Shown: positions 1-7,697, numbered from the stretch's first letter. The stretch is DNA of 12,842 bases from JAWLDB01 sp041686915 (GCA_041686915.1 JAWLDB010000063.1:1-12842), one strand, 5' to 3'. The notes: generated from the letters alone by a model not told the origin. Numbers and translations: made by a program.

Positions 1-46
1 CTTTCAACTCCTTCGTGAAAACAAGCCAGACATGCTTCCAGTTCAT
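1..46 (-). CDS. ABC-2 type permease, natB-like (first 15 codons only)
   Basis: Reading the minus strand from an ATG at 46-44 gives a frame that begins MNWKHVWLVFTKELK and runs off the left edge. The ATG overlaps the TGA stop of the upstream ATPase gene as ATGA, the usual sign of translational coupling. A short amphipathic start containing a VFTKELK-like segment is typical of NatB/ABC-2 exporter permeases, just before their first membrane helix. Only 15 codons are visible, so the family is inferred mainly from the partner gene. The membrane segments expected of a permease lie outside the window. Confidence 0.6.
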   Translation of the reverse strand, partial: MNWKHVWLVFTKELK

Positions 47-756
47 GCTCCAGCACCCACTAATCGCACGAAGATATCTTCCAGTTCGCCCTGTTGCTTA
101 ATCTGTTCCAAGGTTCCGCAGGCAACCAAGTGACCTTTGTGCATGATACCAACCCGGTCACAAAGGCGCTCGACCTCGCTCATAATATGACTGGAAAAGA
201 TTATGCATTTACCCGCATCCCGAAAGCGACGGATGAAGTCTACAACAGTACGGGCGCTAACCACATCCAGACCCGAGGTGGGCTCATCCAATAGCAGCAC
301 ATCGGGATTATGAATGATTGTTCGCGCTATGGCCACCTTCTGCTTCATCCCGCGCGAAAACTGCGCAGTTCGCCTGTCTGCGTACTCCTGCATATCCAGC
401 ATTGTGAAAATCTCGTCTATACGCTGCTCCAGCAGCATCCGCGGCATGTCGTGCAACTGTCCAAAGTAGCGCACAACCTCACGTGCCGTCAAACGGTCGT
501 ACAGGCCAGGCTCGGTAGCCAGCACCCCGATTCTCCTGCGCACTTGTTCGGGTCGCTTAACCAAATCAGTGCCATTGATAAGGGCAGTGCCTGCGGTAGG
601 TTTAAGAATTGTCGCCAGCATGCGCAGAGTTGTCGTCTTACCCGCACCGTTCTCGCCAAGTAGTCCAAATATCTCTCCTTGGTTGCAGTTGAATGTAAGG
701 CTGTCAACAGCACGCACACTGCCAAAGATCTTGGAGAGGCCGATTACTTCTATCAC
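43..756 (-). CDS. natA: ABC transporter ATP-binding protein, NatA-like
   Basis: Cytoplasmic ATPase of an ABC-2 type exporter, most like NatA of Na+-efflux systems. With the start used here (237 residues) it shows Walker A LGENGAGKTT (about 33-42), a NatA-like stretch EPGLYDRLTARE (82-93), the signature FSRGMKQKVA (133-142), Walker B VLLLDEPTSG (153-162) and the switch histidine in SSHIMSE (190). The length fits a single nucleotide-binding domain. GTG at 756 is preferred because AGGGGG lies 7 bases upstream of it and the protein then starts MIEVIGLSKIFG, like relatives. ATG at 780 is in frame but has no ribosome-binding site, and ATG at 762 sits almost on top of the AGGGGG. It overlaps the permease gene by 4 bases. 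The exported substrate cannot be told from the ATPase alone. Confidence 0.85.
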   Translation of the reverse strand: MIEVIGLSKIFGSVRAVDSLTFNCNQGEIFGLLGENGAGKTTTLRMLATILKPTAGTALINGTDLVKRPEQVRRRIGVLATEPGLYDRLTAREVVRYFGQLHDMPRMLLEQRIDEIFTMLDMQEYADRRTAQFSRGMKQKVAIARTIIHNPDVLLLDEPTSGLDVVSARTVVDFIRRFRDAGKCIIFSSHIMSEVERLCDRVGIMHKGHLVACGTLEQIKQQGELEDIFVRLVGAGA

Positions 757-814
757 GTCCATTCCCCCTAGCTTATCCATGGTAGCACAGGGTTGTATGA
801 AAAGCTATTTGTTG

Positions 815-842
815 ACACAAAAGCGGCCCCACGCGGGGCCGC
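815..842 (-). terminator. Rho-independent terminator of the CBS-ACT gene
   Basis: On the minus strand GCGGCCCC and GGGGCCGC form a perfect 8-bp GC-rich stem (842-835 with 830-823) around a 4-base loop, followed directly by TTTTGTGT. It lies 45 bases past the stop of the CBS-ACT gene and 67 bases before the chosen natA start. It therefore separates the two minus-strand units and implies that natA has its own promoter in the remaining short gap. Confidence 0.85.
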
Positions 843-886
843 GTTAAGTTCAATCTGCGGTCGTGGCTAATCTATGGAGCCTGGAT

Positions 887-1522
887 CTATTCCCACACCT
901 GCGAGACGTGCAGTACCCTGAAACCTCTAGCCCGGATGTTCTCAACCAACCTACGAGCGTCCCTGGTGTTCACACGCACAACGATGTTGCGGTAATTCTG
1001 GTCAGGTTGGAAGGTTGCCACGCTGATAATGCTGAAGTTATGGCTCTTGACGATGCCAGCCAGTTCGGCTAATTTGCCGGGCTTGTCTTCAACCCTTACA
1101 GTGATTCGGGTTCCAGGCCTATGTAGGCCTAACATCTCAACGAACACGTCATAGATATCAGACTCGGTAATGACGCCCACCAGCTGTTCATCCTGAGTCA
1201 CGACCGGTAGAAGCCAGAGGTCGTTCGTCTCCATCAGATACGCTGCTTCCTCGATTATCTCTTCCGGTAGAACTGTAATCAGCTTTGTGCTCATAATCTC
1301 TGCTACCCGAGTTTCGCCGCTCAGATTATTGCCTTCGATGATTGATGCATGCAGCGCCTCATGGATGTCCCAAACGGTCACCATGCCCACCAGCTTGCCC
1401 TCGCCGTTGACGACCGGCAGGCCTTCAAAGCCCTGTGCTTTAAGAGTAACCAACACATCTCTCAAGGTGGTCTCGGGAGTTACGGTAATAACTTTCTCGG
1501 TCATGTGAGCCCTAACGAACAT
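887..1522 (-). CDS. CBS-CBS-ACT domain protein (AcuB-like)
   Basis: A 211-residue soluble protein with two CBS domains (about 7-60 and 76-130) and a C-terminal ACT domain (about 139-210). The CBS repeats show the usual pattern: MTEKVITVTPETTL, then GLPVVNGEGKLVGMVTVWDI, and again MSTKLITVLPEE with LLPVVTQDEQLVGVITESDI. The ACT part opens ITVRVEDKPGKLAEL. CBS pairs normally bind adenine nucleotides or S-adenosylmethionine, and ACT domains bind amino acids, so this is probably a small-molecule sensor; there is no catalytic domain. The arrangement matches AcuB-type proteins of Firmicutes, but no acetoin-use genes lie nearby, so the acu symbol is not given. The ATG is preceded by GGAGG at 12 bases, slightly long. 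The gene stands alone, divergent from DUF362 and closed by its own terminator. Confidence 0.85.
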   Translation of the reverse strand: MFVRAHMTEKVITVTPETTLRDVLVTLKAQGFEGLPVVNGEGKLVGMVTVWDIHEALHASIIEGNNLSGETRVAEIMSTKLITVLPEEIIEEAAYLMETNDLWLLPVVTQDEQLVGVITESDIYDVFVEMLGLHRPGTRITVRVEDKPGKLAELAGIVKSHNFSIISVATFQPDQNYRNIVVRVNTRDARRLVENIRARGFRVLHVSQVWE

Positions 1523-1688
1523 TAAACACCAGCACCTCCGTCTCCAATATTGTTCCGACGACCTGCAATTAACAGAACACTAAGAATATTTTCCACTTGC
1601 ATTCAGGCGTTTCCTGCTTGAATGATTGCGCTGTTTAATGTTTATTAGATTTAACACTCGCGTTAGTACGGCTGGTGTCGATGAACGT

Positions 1689-1694
1689 TATAAT
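1689..1694 (+). promoter_or_regulatory. Possible -10 box for the DUF362 gene in a 215-bp divergent spacer
   Basis: A perfect TATAAT lies 43 bases upstream of the GTG start of the DUF362 gene. No convincing -35 is found at 16-18 bases, so the promoter would be weak or activator-dependent. The rest of the spacer (1523-1737) is AT-rich and holds no gene. It contains a weak imperfect inverted repeat at 1600-1624 (CATT-CAGG, 5-base loop, CCTG, then AATG) that could be an operator or mean nothing. No clear promoter for the CBS-ACT gene was found on the minus strand. Confidence 0.4.
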
Positions 1695-1737
1695 AGTCAA
1701 GAGCCAGCAAGAATAGCGTAAAGAGGGGGACTTACTA

Positions 1738-2898
1738 GTGAAGCAGCGTGTGACGGTTACCGCCTGCACGAGTTATCAACAGGATAAAGTTGATCGGGCT
1801 GTAAGCGAGGCCCTGGAACCACTAGGAGGCATGGCTGCCTTTGTCAGCCCAGGCCAGAAGGTACTGCTCAAGTGCAACCTGTTAATGAAGCGGCGCCCTG
1901 AAACAGCGACTACTACTCATCCAGCTGTGATTGCCGCAGTGGTTAAGCAGGTGCAGGCCGCTGGCGGGACGGCACTGTTGGGAGATAGCCCCGGAGGCCC
2001 CTTTACCAAAGGTCTGCTGGAAGGCATCTACGATACATGTGGGCTAACAGCTGTGGCCAAGCAGACCGGGTGCGAGCTTAACTTCGACACAGAAGCGGTT
2101 GAACAAAGGTATACGGGCAGTAGTATAATTCAGAGCCTGCCCATAATCCGGGCCGCCACTGAAGCAGACGTGATCATCAACTTACCCAAGCTGAAGACGC
2201 ATGGCATAACGCTGCTCAGTGCCGGGGTCAAGAACCTGTTTGGTCTCATCCCAGGCCTGACCAAGATTGAGTATCACATGCGCATGCCTGACCATCAGGA
2301 CTTCAGCGCATTCCTGGTTGAACTGTGCCGGCTCATCCAACCTGCGCTGACTATCACCGATGCTATTGTCGGCATGGAGGGAGCAGGCCCCTCAGGAGGC
2401 GACCCTGTTCCGGTGGGGGCTATCATTGCCAGCCCAAGCCCCTTTGCCCACGATATCGTGGCTGCCTTGATAGCCGGCGTAAACCCAAAACAGGTTACAA
2501 CTATCGCCGCAGCTGAACGGATGGGTATCCACAACGGCCAACCCGAGGATGTAGAGATTGTAGGCGATATTGCAGCAGTCCGCCGGCGGTTCAGACTCCC
2601 CGAACTGATGCCGCGCGTTGACTTTCTATCCTGGTACATGCCGCGCCGCCTAGCAGACATGATTTCCAAGCGAATCAGTCCACGTCCGGTCTTCGTCTCG
2701 GATGTATGCGTTAAATGCGGCATATGCGTCCGCAGCTGCCCTCCAGGTGCGCTAAAACTTGAAGGCAAACTGCCTGAACTTGACTTGGACAAGTGCATCC
2801 GCTGCTTTTGCTGCCATGAGATGTGCCCACCCAAGGCAATCAAGATCCATCGGCCACGCTTGGCGCGTTTGTTGTTTGGCAAAGGAGAAACTAGATGA
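1738..2898 (+). CDS. DUF362 domain protein with C-terminal 2x[4Fe-4S] ferredoxin
   Basis: A 386-residue iron-sulfur protein. The N-terminal part (about 35-245) is a DUF362 domain, with the typical segments HPAVIAAVVKQVQAAGG (61-77), GDSPGG (82-87) and NLPKLKTH followed by GVKNLFGLIPGLTK (148-176). The C-terminus is a bacterial ferredoxin pair: Cys324-x2-Cys327-x2-Cys330-x3-Cys334 and Cys353-x2-Cys356-x2-Cys359-x3-Cys363, each followed by proline, with one extra Cys358 in the second motif. Such proteins are common in anaerobes and are presumed cytoplasmic redox proteins; the substrate is unknown. No signal peptide or membrane helix is visible. The GTG start is supported by AGAGGGGG 8 bases upstream. 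It is followed after 85 bases by a peptidase gene on the same strand. Confidence 0.85.
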   Translation: MKQRVTVTACTSYQQDKVDRAVSEALEPLGGMAAFVSPGQKVLLKCNLLMKRRPETATTTHPAVIAAVVKQVQAAGGTALLGDSPGGPFTKGLLEGIYDTCGLTAVAKQTGCELNFDTEAVEQRYTGSSIIQSLPIIRAATEADVIINLPKLKTHGITLLSAGVKNLFGLIPGLTKIEYHMRMPDHQDFSAFLVELCRLIQPALTITDAIVGMEGAGPSGGDPVPVGAIIASPSPFAHDIVAALIAGVNPKQVTTIAAAERMGIHNGQPEDVEIVGDIAAVRRRFRLPELMPRVDFLSWYMPRRLADMISKRISPRPVFVSDVCVKCGICVRSCPPGALKLEGKLPELDLDKCIRCFCCHEMCPPKAIKIHRPRLARLLFGKGETR

Positions 2899-2920
2899 TA
2901 CGGTAAAGCCATGCATTATA

Positions 2921-2929
2921 TGGTAGAAT
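2921..2929 (+). promoter_or_regulatory. Possible extended -10 element for the M42 peptidase
   Basis: TGGTAGAAT matches an extended -10 (TGn plus TAGAAT) 54 bases before the peptidase ATG. No good -35 is present, which extended -10 promoters tolerate. The peptidase may instead be read through from DUF362, since no terminator is seen between them. Confidence 0.3.
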
Positions 2930-2983
2930 TACTCTATCAGGCAGACGCGCCGTAACACGATTTTTTGGGAGGAGGAAACTTTC

Positions 2984-4036
2984 ATGCCAAACGGACTGAA
3001 CATAGCCTACATAACGGAGCAACTGGTCAAGCTATGCACTACCCCAAGTCCTACCGGGAACACGGGGGACATTATGAGTTACCTCAAGCAAGAGTTTGAG
3101 AGCATCGGGCTAACAGCCAAGATGACCAACAAGGGCGGACTAATCGCCACACTCGCTGGTCAAGATGACGAACGACACCGCGTGCTCTCGGGTCACGTAG
3201 ATACGCTGGGCGCTATGGTGAGCGAAATCAAGGGAAATGGACGACTCAAGTTCGCTACTCTTGGTGGGTACATGATGCACTCGGTAGAAGGAGAGCGGGT
3301 GGTGGTTTACACTGCATCAGGCAGGTCTTTCACCGGCACCATCCTCAGCACTAAGGCGAGCACCCATGTGTGGGGGCAGGAAGCCCATAAACTCGAGCGC
3401 GTGGCGGATAACATGGAGGTCCGCCTGGATGAGAAGGTTAAGACCAAGGAGGATACCCGAGGTCTTGGCATCGGCGTAGGTGACGTTATCAGTTTTGACC
3501 CGCGTACTGAGGTCACTGAGAGCGGTTTCATCAAGAGTCGCCATCTGGACGACAAAGCCAGCGTTGCCGTAATGCTCGGCGTAGCCAAGTATTTCCGGGA
3601 GAAAAACTTGCAACCTGCTGCCACTACCCACTTCTTCATCACCAACTTTGAAGAGGTTGGCCACGGAGCTTCTTATGGCACTCCCGAGAAGACGACTGAG
3701 TTTATCGCCGTAGATATGGGTTGCGTTGGCGGTGGTCTTGGCGGCAATGAATACTCCGTCTCGATCTGCGCCAAGGACGGCGGTGGCCCCTACGATATAG
3801 GCATCCGCCGTCGTTTGGAAAGGTTGGCAGAGCAAAACAGCATCCCTTATGCCGTCGATATCTTCCCCTACTACGGTTCGGATGCAGGTCCGGCTCTCAG
3901 GGCTGGCAACGATATCCGCACCGGCTTAATCGGGCCCGGAGTTGATGCTTCGCACGCGCACGAACGCACTCATCAGGACGGCCTAATGGCCACAGGAAAT
4001 CTGCTCATAGCCTATCTGACTACTGGCGAAGAGTAA
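2984..4036 (+). CDS. M42-family metallopeptidase (glutamyl aminopeptidase/TET-like)
   Basis: A 350-residue cytoplasmic zinc- or cobalt-dependent aminopeptidase of the M42 family, whose members cut N-terminal residues from short peptides and often form large tetrahedral shells. Visible metal-site residues are His71 in SGHVDTLG, the aspartates of SRHLDDKAS (189-190), the Glu pair 223-224 in NFEEVGHG (general base and ligand), Asp244 in AVDMG and a histidine in DASHAHERTH (324-330). The middle region (about 75-180) is the expected inserted beta domain. Length is normal for the family. The ATG has an excellent site, GGGAGGAGG, 8 bases upstream. It is the last gene before a strong terminator. The exact peptide preference cannot be read from the sequence. 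Confidence 0.88.
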   Translation: MPNGLNIAYITEQLVKLCTTPSPTGNTGDIMSYLKQEFESIGLTAKMTNKGGLIATLAGQDDERHRVLSGHVDTLGAMVSEIKGNGRLKFATLGGYMMHSVEGERVVVYTASGRSFTGTILSTKASTHVWGQEAHKLERVADNMEVRLDEKVKTKEDTRGLGIGVGDVISFDPRTEVTESGFIKSRHLDDKASVAVMLGVAKYFREKNLQPAATTHFFITNFEEVGHGASYGTPEKTTEFIAVDMGCVGGGLGGNEYSVSICAKDGGGPYDIGIRRRLERLAEQNSIPYAVDIFPYYGSDAGPALRAGNDIRTGLIGPGVDASHAHERTHQDGLMATGNLLIAYLTTGEE

Positions 4037-4049
4037 ACACAAAGAGCAA

Positions 4050-4085
4050 CCCCCACGCCTTGATATACGGGCGTGGGGGCTTTTA
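4050..4085. terminator. Terminator between convergent M42 peptidase and tnaA
   Basis: CCCCCACGCC (4050-4059) pairs with GGCGTGGGGG (4070-4079) in a perfect 10-bp stem with a 10-base loop. On the plus strand it is followed by C and TTTTATTT, a strong terminator 13 bases past the peptidase stop. On the minus strand the stem is followed by TTGCTCTTTG, which is less U-rich, so it may also end the tnaA operon, less efficiently. Confidence 0.85.
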
Positions 4086-4104
4086 TTTGATCTGACTCGC
4101 CTTG

Positions 4105-5484
4105 CTATGCCTGTTTGAAGCGCGCGGTGAAGTGCCTGAGAACCGGTGCTTCGTAGGTCAGTTCCAGGCCGCGCACGGCGTCCCTACGCTCGAACACGTT
4201 AATGCAGCCTTGAGCCACCACGTCCATGTGCCGGTTGGTATAGACTCGACGCGGGATGGTCAGGCGCAGCATCTCAAGCTTCGGGTAGTCGTGTTCATTG
4301 GTATCCGGACGACGACCGGCCAGCACGGTACCAATTTCAACGCCACGTACACCGGCCTCAATGTAGAGCTCTACACCGAGGGCCTGGGCAGGGAACTGGT
4401 CCTGACTAAGATGCGGCAGGAACCGCTTGGCGTCAAGGTACACTGCATGGCCGCCGATCGGCTCGATTACCGGGATACCAGCATCAAGCAGTTGCTGCCC
4501 CAGATAGGCCACTTGGCCCATGCGGTTGCTGAGGTAGCTCTCATCAGTCACTTCGCGCAAGCCACGGGCCATTGCTTCCATGTCACGTCCAGCCAGGCCT
4601 CCGTATGTCGGAAAGCCTTCAAACAGTACAGCCCAAACACTGGCTTCCTGGTAGAGCTTATCGTCGTTCACAGCCAGGAAACCGCCGATATTGACCAGTG
4701 CATCCTTCTTGGCGCTCATAGTACAACCGTCAGCATACGACATCATCTCACGGATGATCTCGGGGATAGATTTATCTTCGTAGCCCTTTTCACGCCGCTT
4801 GATAAACCAGGCATTCTCTGCAAAACGGCACGCATCCAGGAAGAAAGGCAATCCATGTTTCTTTGCTACCTTGGATACCTCTTTGATGTTCTGCATGGAT
4901 ACAGGCTGGCCGCCACCGCTGTTGCAGGTGACTGTCAGCAGCACCAGTGGTATATTCTCAACACCATGTTTAGCGATAAACTGCTCCAGTTTCTCTATGT
5001 CCATATCGCCTTTGAAAGGGCAGTTGGAAGTTGGGTCATAAGCTTCATCCCGGACCAGGTCTACCGGTTTACCCTGCTTATGCAGTACATGGGCCTTAGT
5101 AGTGTCAAAATGCATGTTGTTTGGTACGTATTGACCGTCCTTGAGCATGACTGTCAGCAGAAGGTTTTCAGCCGCCCGCCCTTGATGGGTTGGGATAACA
5201 TGACGGAAGCCCATCACATCATGCACGGCTTGCTGCAAGTTGTAGAAGTTGCGGCTGCCGGCATACGCCTCATCGCCTGACATGATACCAGCCCACTGAT
5301 TGTCACTCATCGCGGAGGTCCCACTGTCAGTTAGCAGGTCGATATACACGTCCTCCGAGCGCAGACCAAACAGGTTGAAGCCGGCTCCGGCTATCAGCTC
5401 GGCTCTTTCTGCCTCGGTAGTCATGCGAATAGGTTCAACCATCTTAATCCGGAAGGGCTCTGCAATTGGGAGTGGTTTCTTCAT
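4105..5484 (-). CDS. tnaA: Tryptophanase (PLP-dependent beta-eliminating lyase)
   Basis: Cytoplasmic pyridoxal-phosphate enzyme that splits L-tryptophan into indole, pyruvate and ammonia. At 459 residues it has normal length. The cofactor lysine is Lys260 in TMSAKKDA, the carboxylate-binding arginine is Arg407 in LRLTIPRR, and Tyr74 lies in DEAYAG. Tryptophanase and tyrosine phenol-lyase are close homologues. Three positions favour tryptophanase: Asp127 (HFDTTK) where phenol-lyases have Thr, Ile384 (GVEIG) where they have Arg, and His451 (VLRHFTAR) where they have Phe. The assignment rests on remembered family sequences, not a search. The ATG overlaps the yvcK stop as ATGA, and its GGAGG lies within the last yvcK codons, 7 bases upstream. 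There is no room for a TnaC-type leader and no tryptophan permease beside it. The gene is the last of a five-gene operon. Confidence 0.88.
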   Translation of the reverse strand: MKKPLPIAEPFRIKMVEPIRMTTEAERAELIAGAGFNLFGLRSEDVYIDLLTDSGTSAMSDNQWAGIMSGDEAYAGSRNFYNLQQAVHDVMGFRHVIPTHQGRAAENLLLTVMLKDGQYVPNNMHFDTTKAHVLHKQGKPVDLVRDEAYDPTSNCPFKGDMDIEKLEQFIAKHGVENIPLVLLTVTCNSGGGQPVSMQNIKEVSKVAKKHGLPFFLDACRFAENAWFIKRREKGYEDKSIPEIIREMMSYADGCTMSAKKDALVNIGGFLAVNDDKLYQEASVWAVLFEGFPTYGGLAGRDMEAMARGLREVTDESYLSNRMGQVAYLGQQLLDAGIPVIEPIGGHAVYLDAKRFLPHLSQDQFPAQALGVELYIEAGVRGVEIGTVLAGRRPDTNEHDYPKLEMLRLTIPRRVYTNRHMDVVAQGCINVFERRDAVRGLELTYEAPVLRHFTARFKQA

Positions 5485-6824
5485 AGCTCTACCTCCTTCA
5501 TAGGTTTGATATAGCGTTCACGCCAACGTTTTCCTTCGTTACGCAATGCCGTTTGCAGGGCTAACCGGAAAACGCTGCGGGACAGCCTTTTGGGCTCGTG
5601 ACGTACAAGCTGGTCTTGTACAACCAGGTCCTCTACAACCAGTTTGACGTTCATAGCGCGCAGAGCGTCTGCGTCTACTACGACTGCTTCCGCTCCTTCA
5701 AAATGGTATTTCTCCAGCAAATCGGGCCTAATCTCTTGCGTATTCACCAGCACATAGTCAACTATGCCTGGCCCGGCATGGTCTATAATAGCCTTGAGGT
5801 GCTGCGAGGCCGTATAGCCTGTTGTCTCCCCTGGTTGCGTCATCACATTGCAAACATACAGCTTACTGGCCTTGGATGACTTAATGGCATCAACAACTCC
5901 CGGTATCAGCAGGTTGGGGATAACGCTGGTGTAAAGACTGCCAGGCCCTAACACAATGGCGTCTGCATCGCGGATGGCAGCCAACGCTTCCGGCAGAGGC
6001 GCTACCTGCTCAGGAGTTACAAACACTCGCCTAATTGCCCGCTCGTCTTCAACTATCCTGCTTTCTCCGCACACAGTCTCGCCATCATCCATTTCAGCGC
6101 AAAGTACCACACTGTCCAGTGAAACCGGCAAGACACGACCGCGCACAGCAAGCACCTTGCTGGATTCTTTGACTGCAACCTCAAAGTCTCCTGTTATTTC
6201 GGACATAGCAGCGATAAACAAATTGCCAAAAGAGTGGCCCTCCAGCCCCGAACCAGAGCTGAACCTGTGCTGAAACAGCTTTTCCAGCAACGGTTCGGTA
6301 TCGGCCAGGGCAATCAGGCAGTTACGGATATCCCCCGGAGGAAGAATGCCCAGCTCACCGCGCAAACGTCCTGAACTGCCGCCGTCATCAGCAACAGTGA
6401 CAATTGCAGTCAGATTGGCAGTCAGGTCCTTAAGCCCTCTAAGCAATACTGGCAGGCCCGTTCCCCCGCCTATAGCCACAATCTTTGGCGCCCTGGCCAG
6501 TACGTTCTGCCTGACCAGCATTTCCACCAGGCCTTGATCCGGGCTGAATACGTTGATGATCGATCTGATTACCCGGCTAACACTGTAACTGACCACCATG
6601 GCCCCTAAGAGCAGCAGCCCAAGTCCAGCCGCAACAGCCCGCAGGAATGACCCTCCGATCAATGTGCGTATGGCATACTGAATGGTCGTCTCCAGAAAAG
6701 CGAAAATCCACCAACCCCAGATTAGCCCGAGCCCTGCGGAAGCAACTGCAAAACCTAGCAATGCCAAAAGCAACCAGCGCTTGACGCCGATGCCAGGATA
6801 TAGCCATTTAAGGGCCCTGCGCAT
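5481..6824 (-). CDS. yvcK: YvcK/CofD-like gluconeogenesis factor with N-terminal membrane segments
   Basis: A 447-residue member of the YvcK (CofD-like) family, needed in Bacillus for growth on gluconeogenic carbon sources and for cell-shape control, and known to bind UDP-sugars. Conserved pieces are AIGGGTGLPVLLRGL (117-131), TVADDGGSSGRLR (143-155), PPGDIRNC (162-169) and EGHSFGNL (195-202). Before this core lies an extension of about 110 residues with two hydrophobic stretches (about 17-43 and 62-86), so this version is probably membrane-anchored, unlike the shorter soluble Bacillus protein. The ATG is preceded by AGGGGG 6 bases upstream, inside the end of rapZ; only 3 bases separate the two genes. 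It is translationally coupled to tnaA downstream. No whiA follows, which is unusual for this module. Confidence 0.92.
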   Translation of the reverse strand: MRRALKWLYPGIGVKRWLLLALLGFAVASAGLGLIWGWWIFAFLETTIQYAIRTLIGGSFLRAVAAGLGLLLLGAMVVSYSVSRVIRSIINVFSPDQGLVEMLVRQNVLARAPKIVAIGGGTGLPVLLRGLKDLTANLTAIVTVADDGGSSGRLRGELGILPPGDIRNCLIALADTEPLLEKLFQHRFSSGSGLEGHSFGNLFIAAMSEITGDFEVAVKESSKVLAVRGRVLPVSLDSVVLCAEMDDGETVCGESRIVEDERAIRRVFVTPEQVAPLPEALAAIRDADAIVLGPGSLYTSVIPNLLIPGVVDAIKSSKASKLYVCNVMTQPGETTGYTASQHLKAIIDHAGPGIVDYVLVNTQEIRPDLLEKYHFEGAEAVVVDADALRAMNVKLVVEDLVVQDQLVRHEPKRLSRSVFRLALQTALRNEGKRWRERYIKPMKEVEL

Positions 6825-6827
6825 CAG

Positions 6828-7697
6828 CTACCCCCTACCCCTTGCATCGCGATGCTCCACATACACACGGTGGGTATCATCCAATAGCTCACCAAGTCGC
6901 TCGGCAACTACCACAGAGCGGTGTTTACCCCCGGTGCAGCCAATGCCAATCACCAGATGGGTCTTACCCTCCTTAATGTATAGAGGGATCAGGAACTCAA
7001 GCATGTCTTGCAGTTTCTCTACAAATTGAGTGGCGATAGGCCACTGCAGCACGTAGTCCCGCACTGCGCGCTCAGTGCCAGTATACTCCTTCAGTTCTGG
7101 GATGTAGTGTGGGTTAGGTAGGAAGCGGACATCGAACAGCAGGTCGGCGTCAAGCGGCAGACCATGCTTAAAGCCGAAGGAGAGAATGCGGATAATCAGG
7201 TTTTCCTTAGTACCGCGCCCCTTAATATAGTCATGAATCTCCTGCTTGAGTTGCTGCGGCGTCAGGTCGGTAGTATTGATGATCTTATCGGCCCGCAACC
7301 TAATCTGACAGAGTTTGTCGCGCTCGGCATTGATGCCATCCATAATGCTGCCCTCGCCGGAAAGCGGGTGCCGACGGCGGCTTTCTTTAAAGCGCCGGAT
7401 TAGCGTCTCATCCTCAGCCTCCAGGAACAAAACCTGATAGTGGTAGGTATTTGACTTGAGGAAAAGCAACGATTCCGCCAGGCTGTCGAAAAACTCACCA
7501 CCCCTGATATCAATCACCAGCGCTACTTTGTTAATCTTGCCATCCGATTGAGTACAGAGCTCGGCAAACTTCGATATCAAGGCCGGCGGGAGATTGTCGA
7601 CGCAAAAATACCCCAAGTCTTCCAGATGCCGCAGCGCCTGAGTCTTTCCGGCACCTGACAGGCCGGTTACAATTAGAAAATGAACCATGCGGTTCAA
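6828..7697 (-). CDS. rapZ: RapZ/YvcJ family nucleotide-binding protein
   Basis: P-loop protein of the RapZ (YvcJ) family. In enterobacteria RapZ is an RNA-binding adaptor steering RNase E to the small RNA GlmZ; in Bacillus YvcJ hydrolyses nucleotides and affects competence. Visible are Walker A VTGLSGAGKT (10-19), a Walker-B-like VIDIRGG (61-67) and the conserved C-terminal GIGCTGGKHRS (251-261). Length from this start is 289 residues, normal for the family. The start is uncertain: GTG at 7706 overlaps the upstream stop but leaves AGGGAG too close; TTG at 7697 has AGGGAG 8 bases upstream and is chosen; ATG at 7688 begins MVHFLIVTG like most relatives but its site is 17 bases away. Whether it acts on RNA in this organism is unknown. 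Confidence 0.92.
   Translation of the reverse strand: MNRMVHFLIVTGLSGAGKTQALRHLEDLGYFCVDNLPPALISKFAELCTQSDGKINKVALVIDIRGGEFFDSLAESLLFLKSNTYHYQVLFLEAEDETLIRRFKESRRRHPLSGEGSIMDGINAERDKLCQIRLRADKIINTTDLTPQQLKQEIHDYIKGRGTKENLIIRILSFGFKHGLPLDADLLFDVRFLPNPHYIPELKEYTGTERAVRDYVLQWPIATQFVEKLQDMLEFLIPLYIKEGKTHLVIGIGCTGGKHRSVVVAERLGELLDDTHRVYVEHRDARGRG

Noticed and set aside
812..817. A consensus TTGACA on the plus strand.
   Set aside because: What follows is a GC-rich terminator stem and no -10 box or plus-strand gene.
2295..2912. A 205-codon minus-strand frame opposite the DUF362 ferredoxin gene.
   Set aside because: It is Ser/Arg/Thr-rich with no recognisable domain and is explained as the mirror of codon bias in the DUF362 gene.
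4102..5280. A 392-codon open frame on the plus strand opposite tnaA.
   Set aside because: It is antisense to a gene with clear catalytic motifs, has a composition unlike a real protein (many His/Val/Gln from reverse-read codons), no ribosome-binding site, and begins inside the minus-strand stop region.
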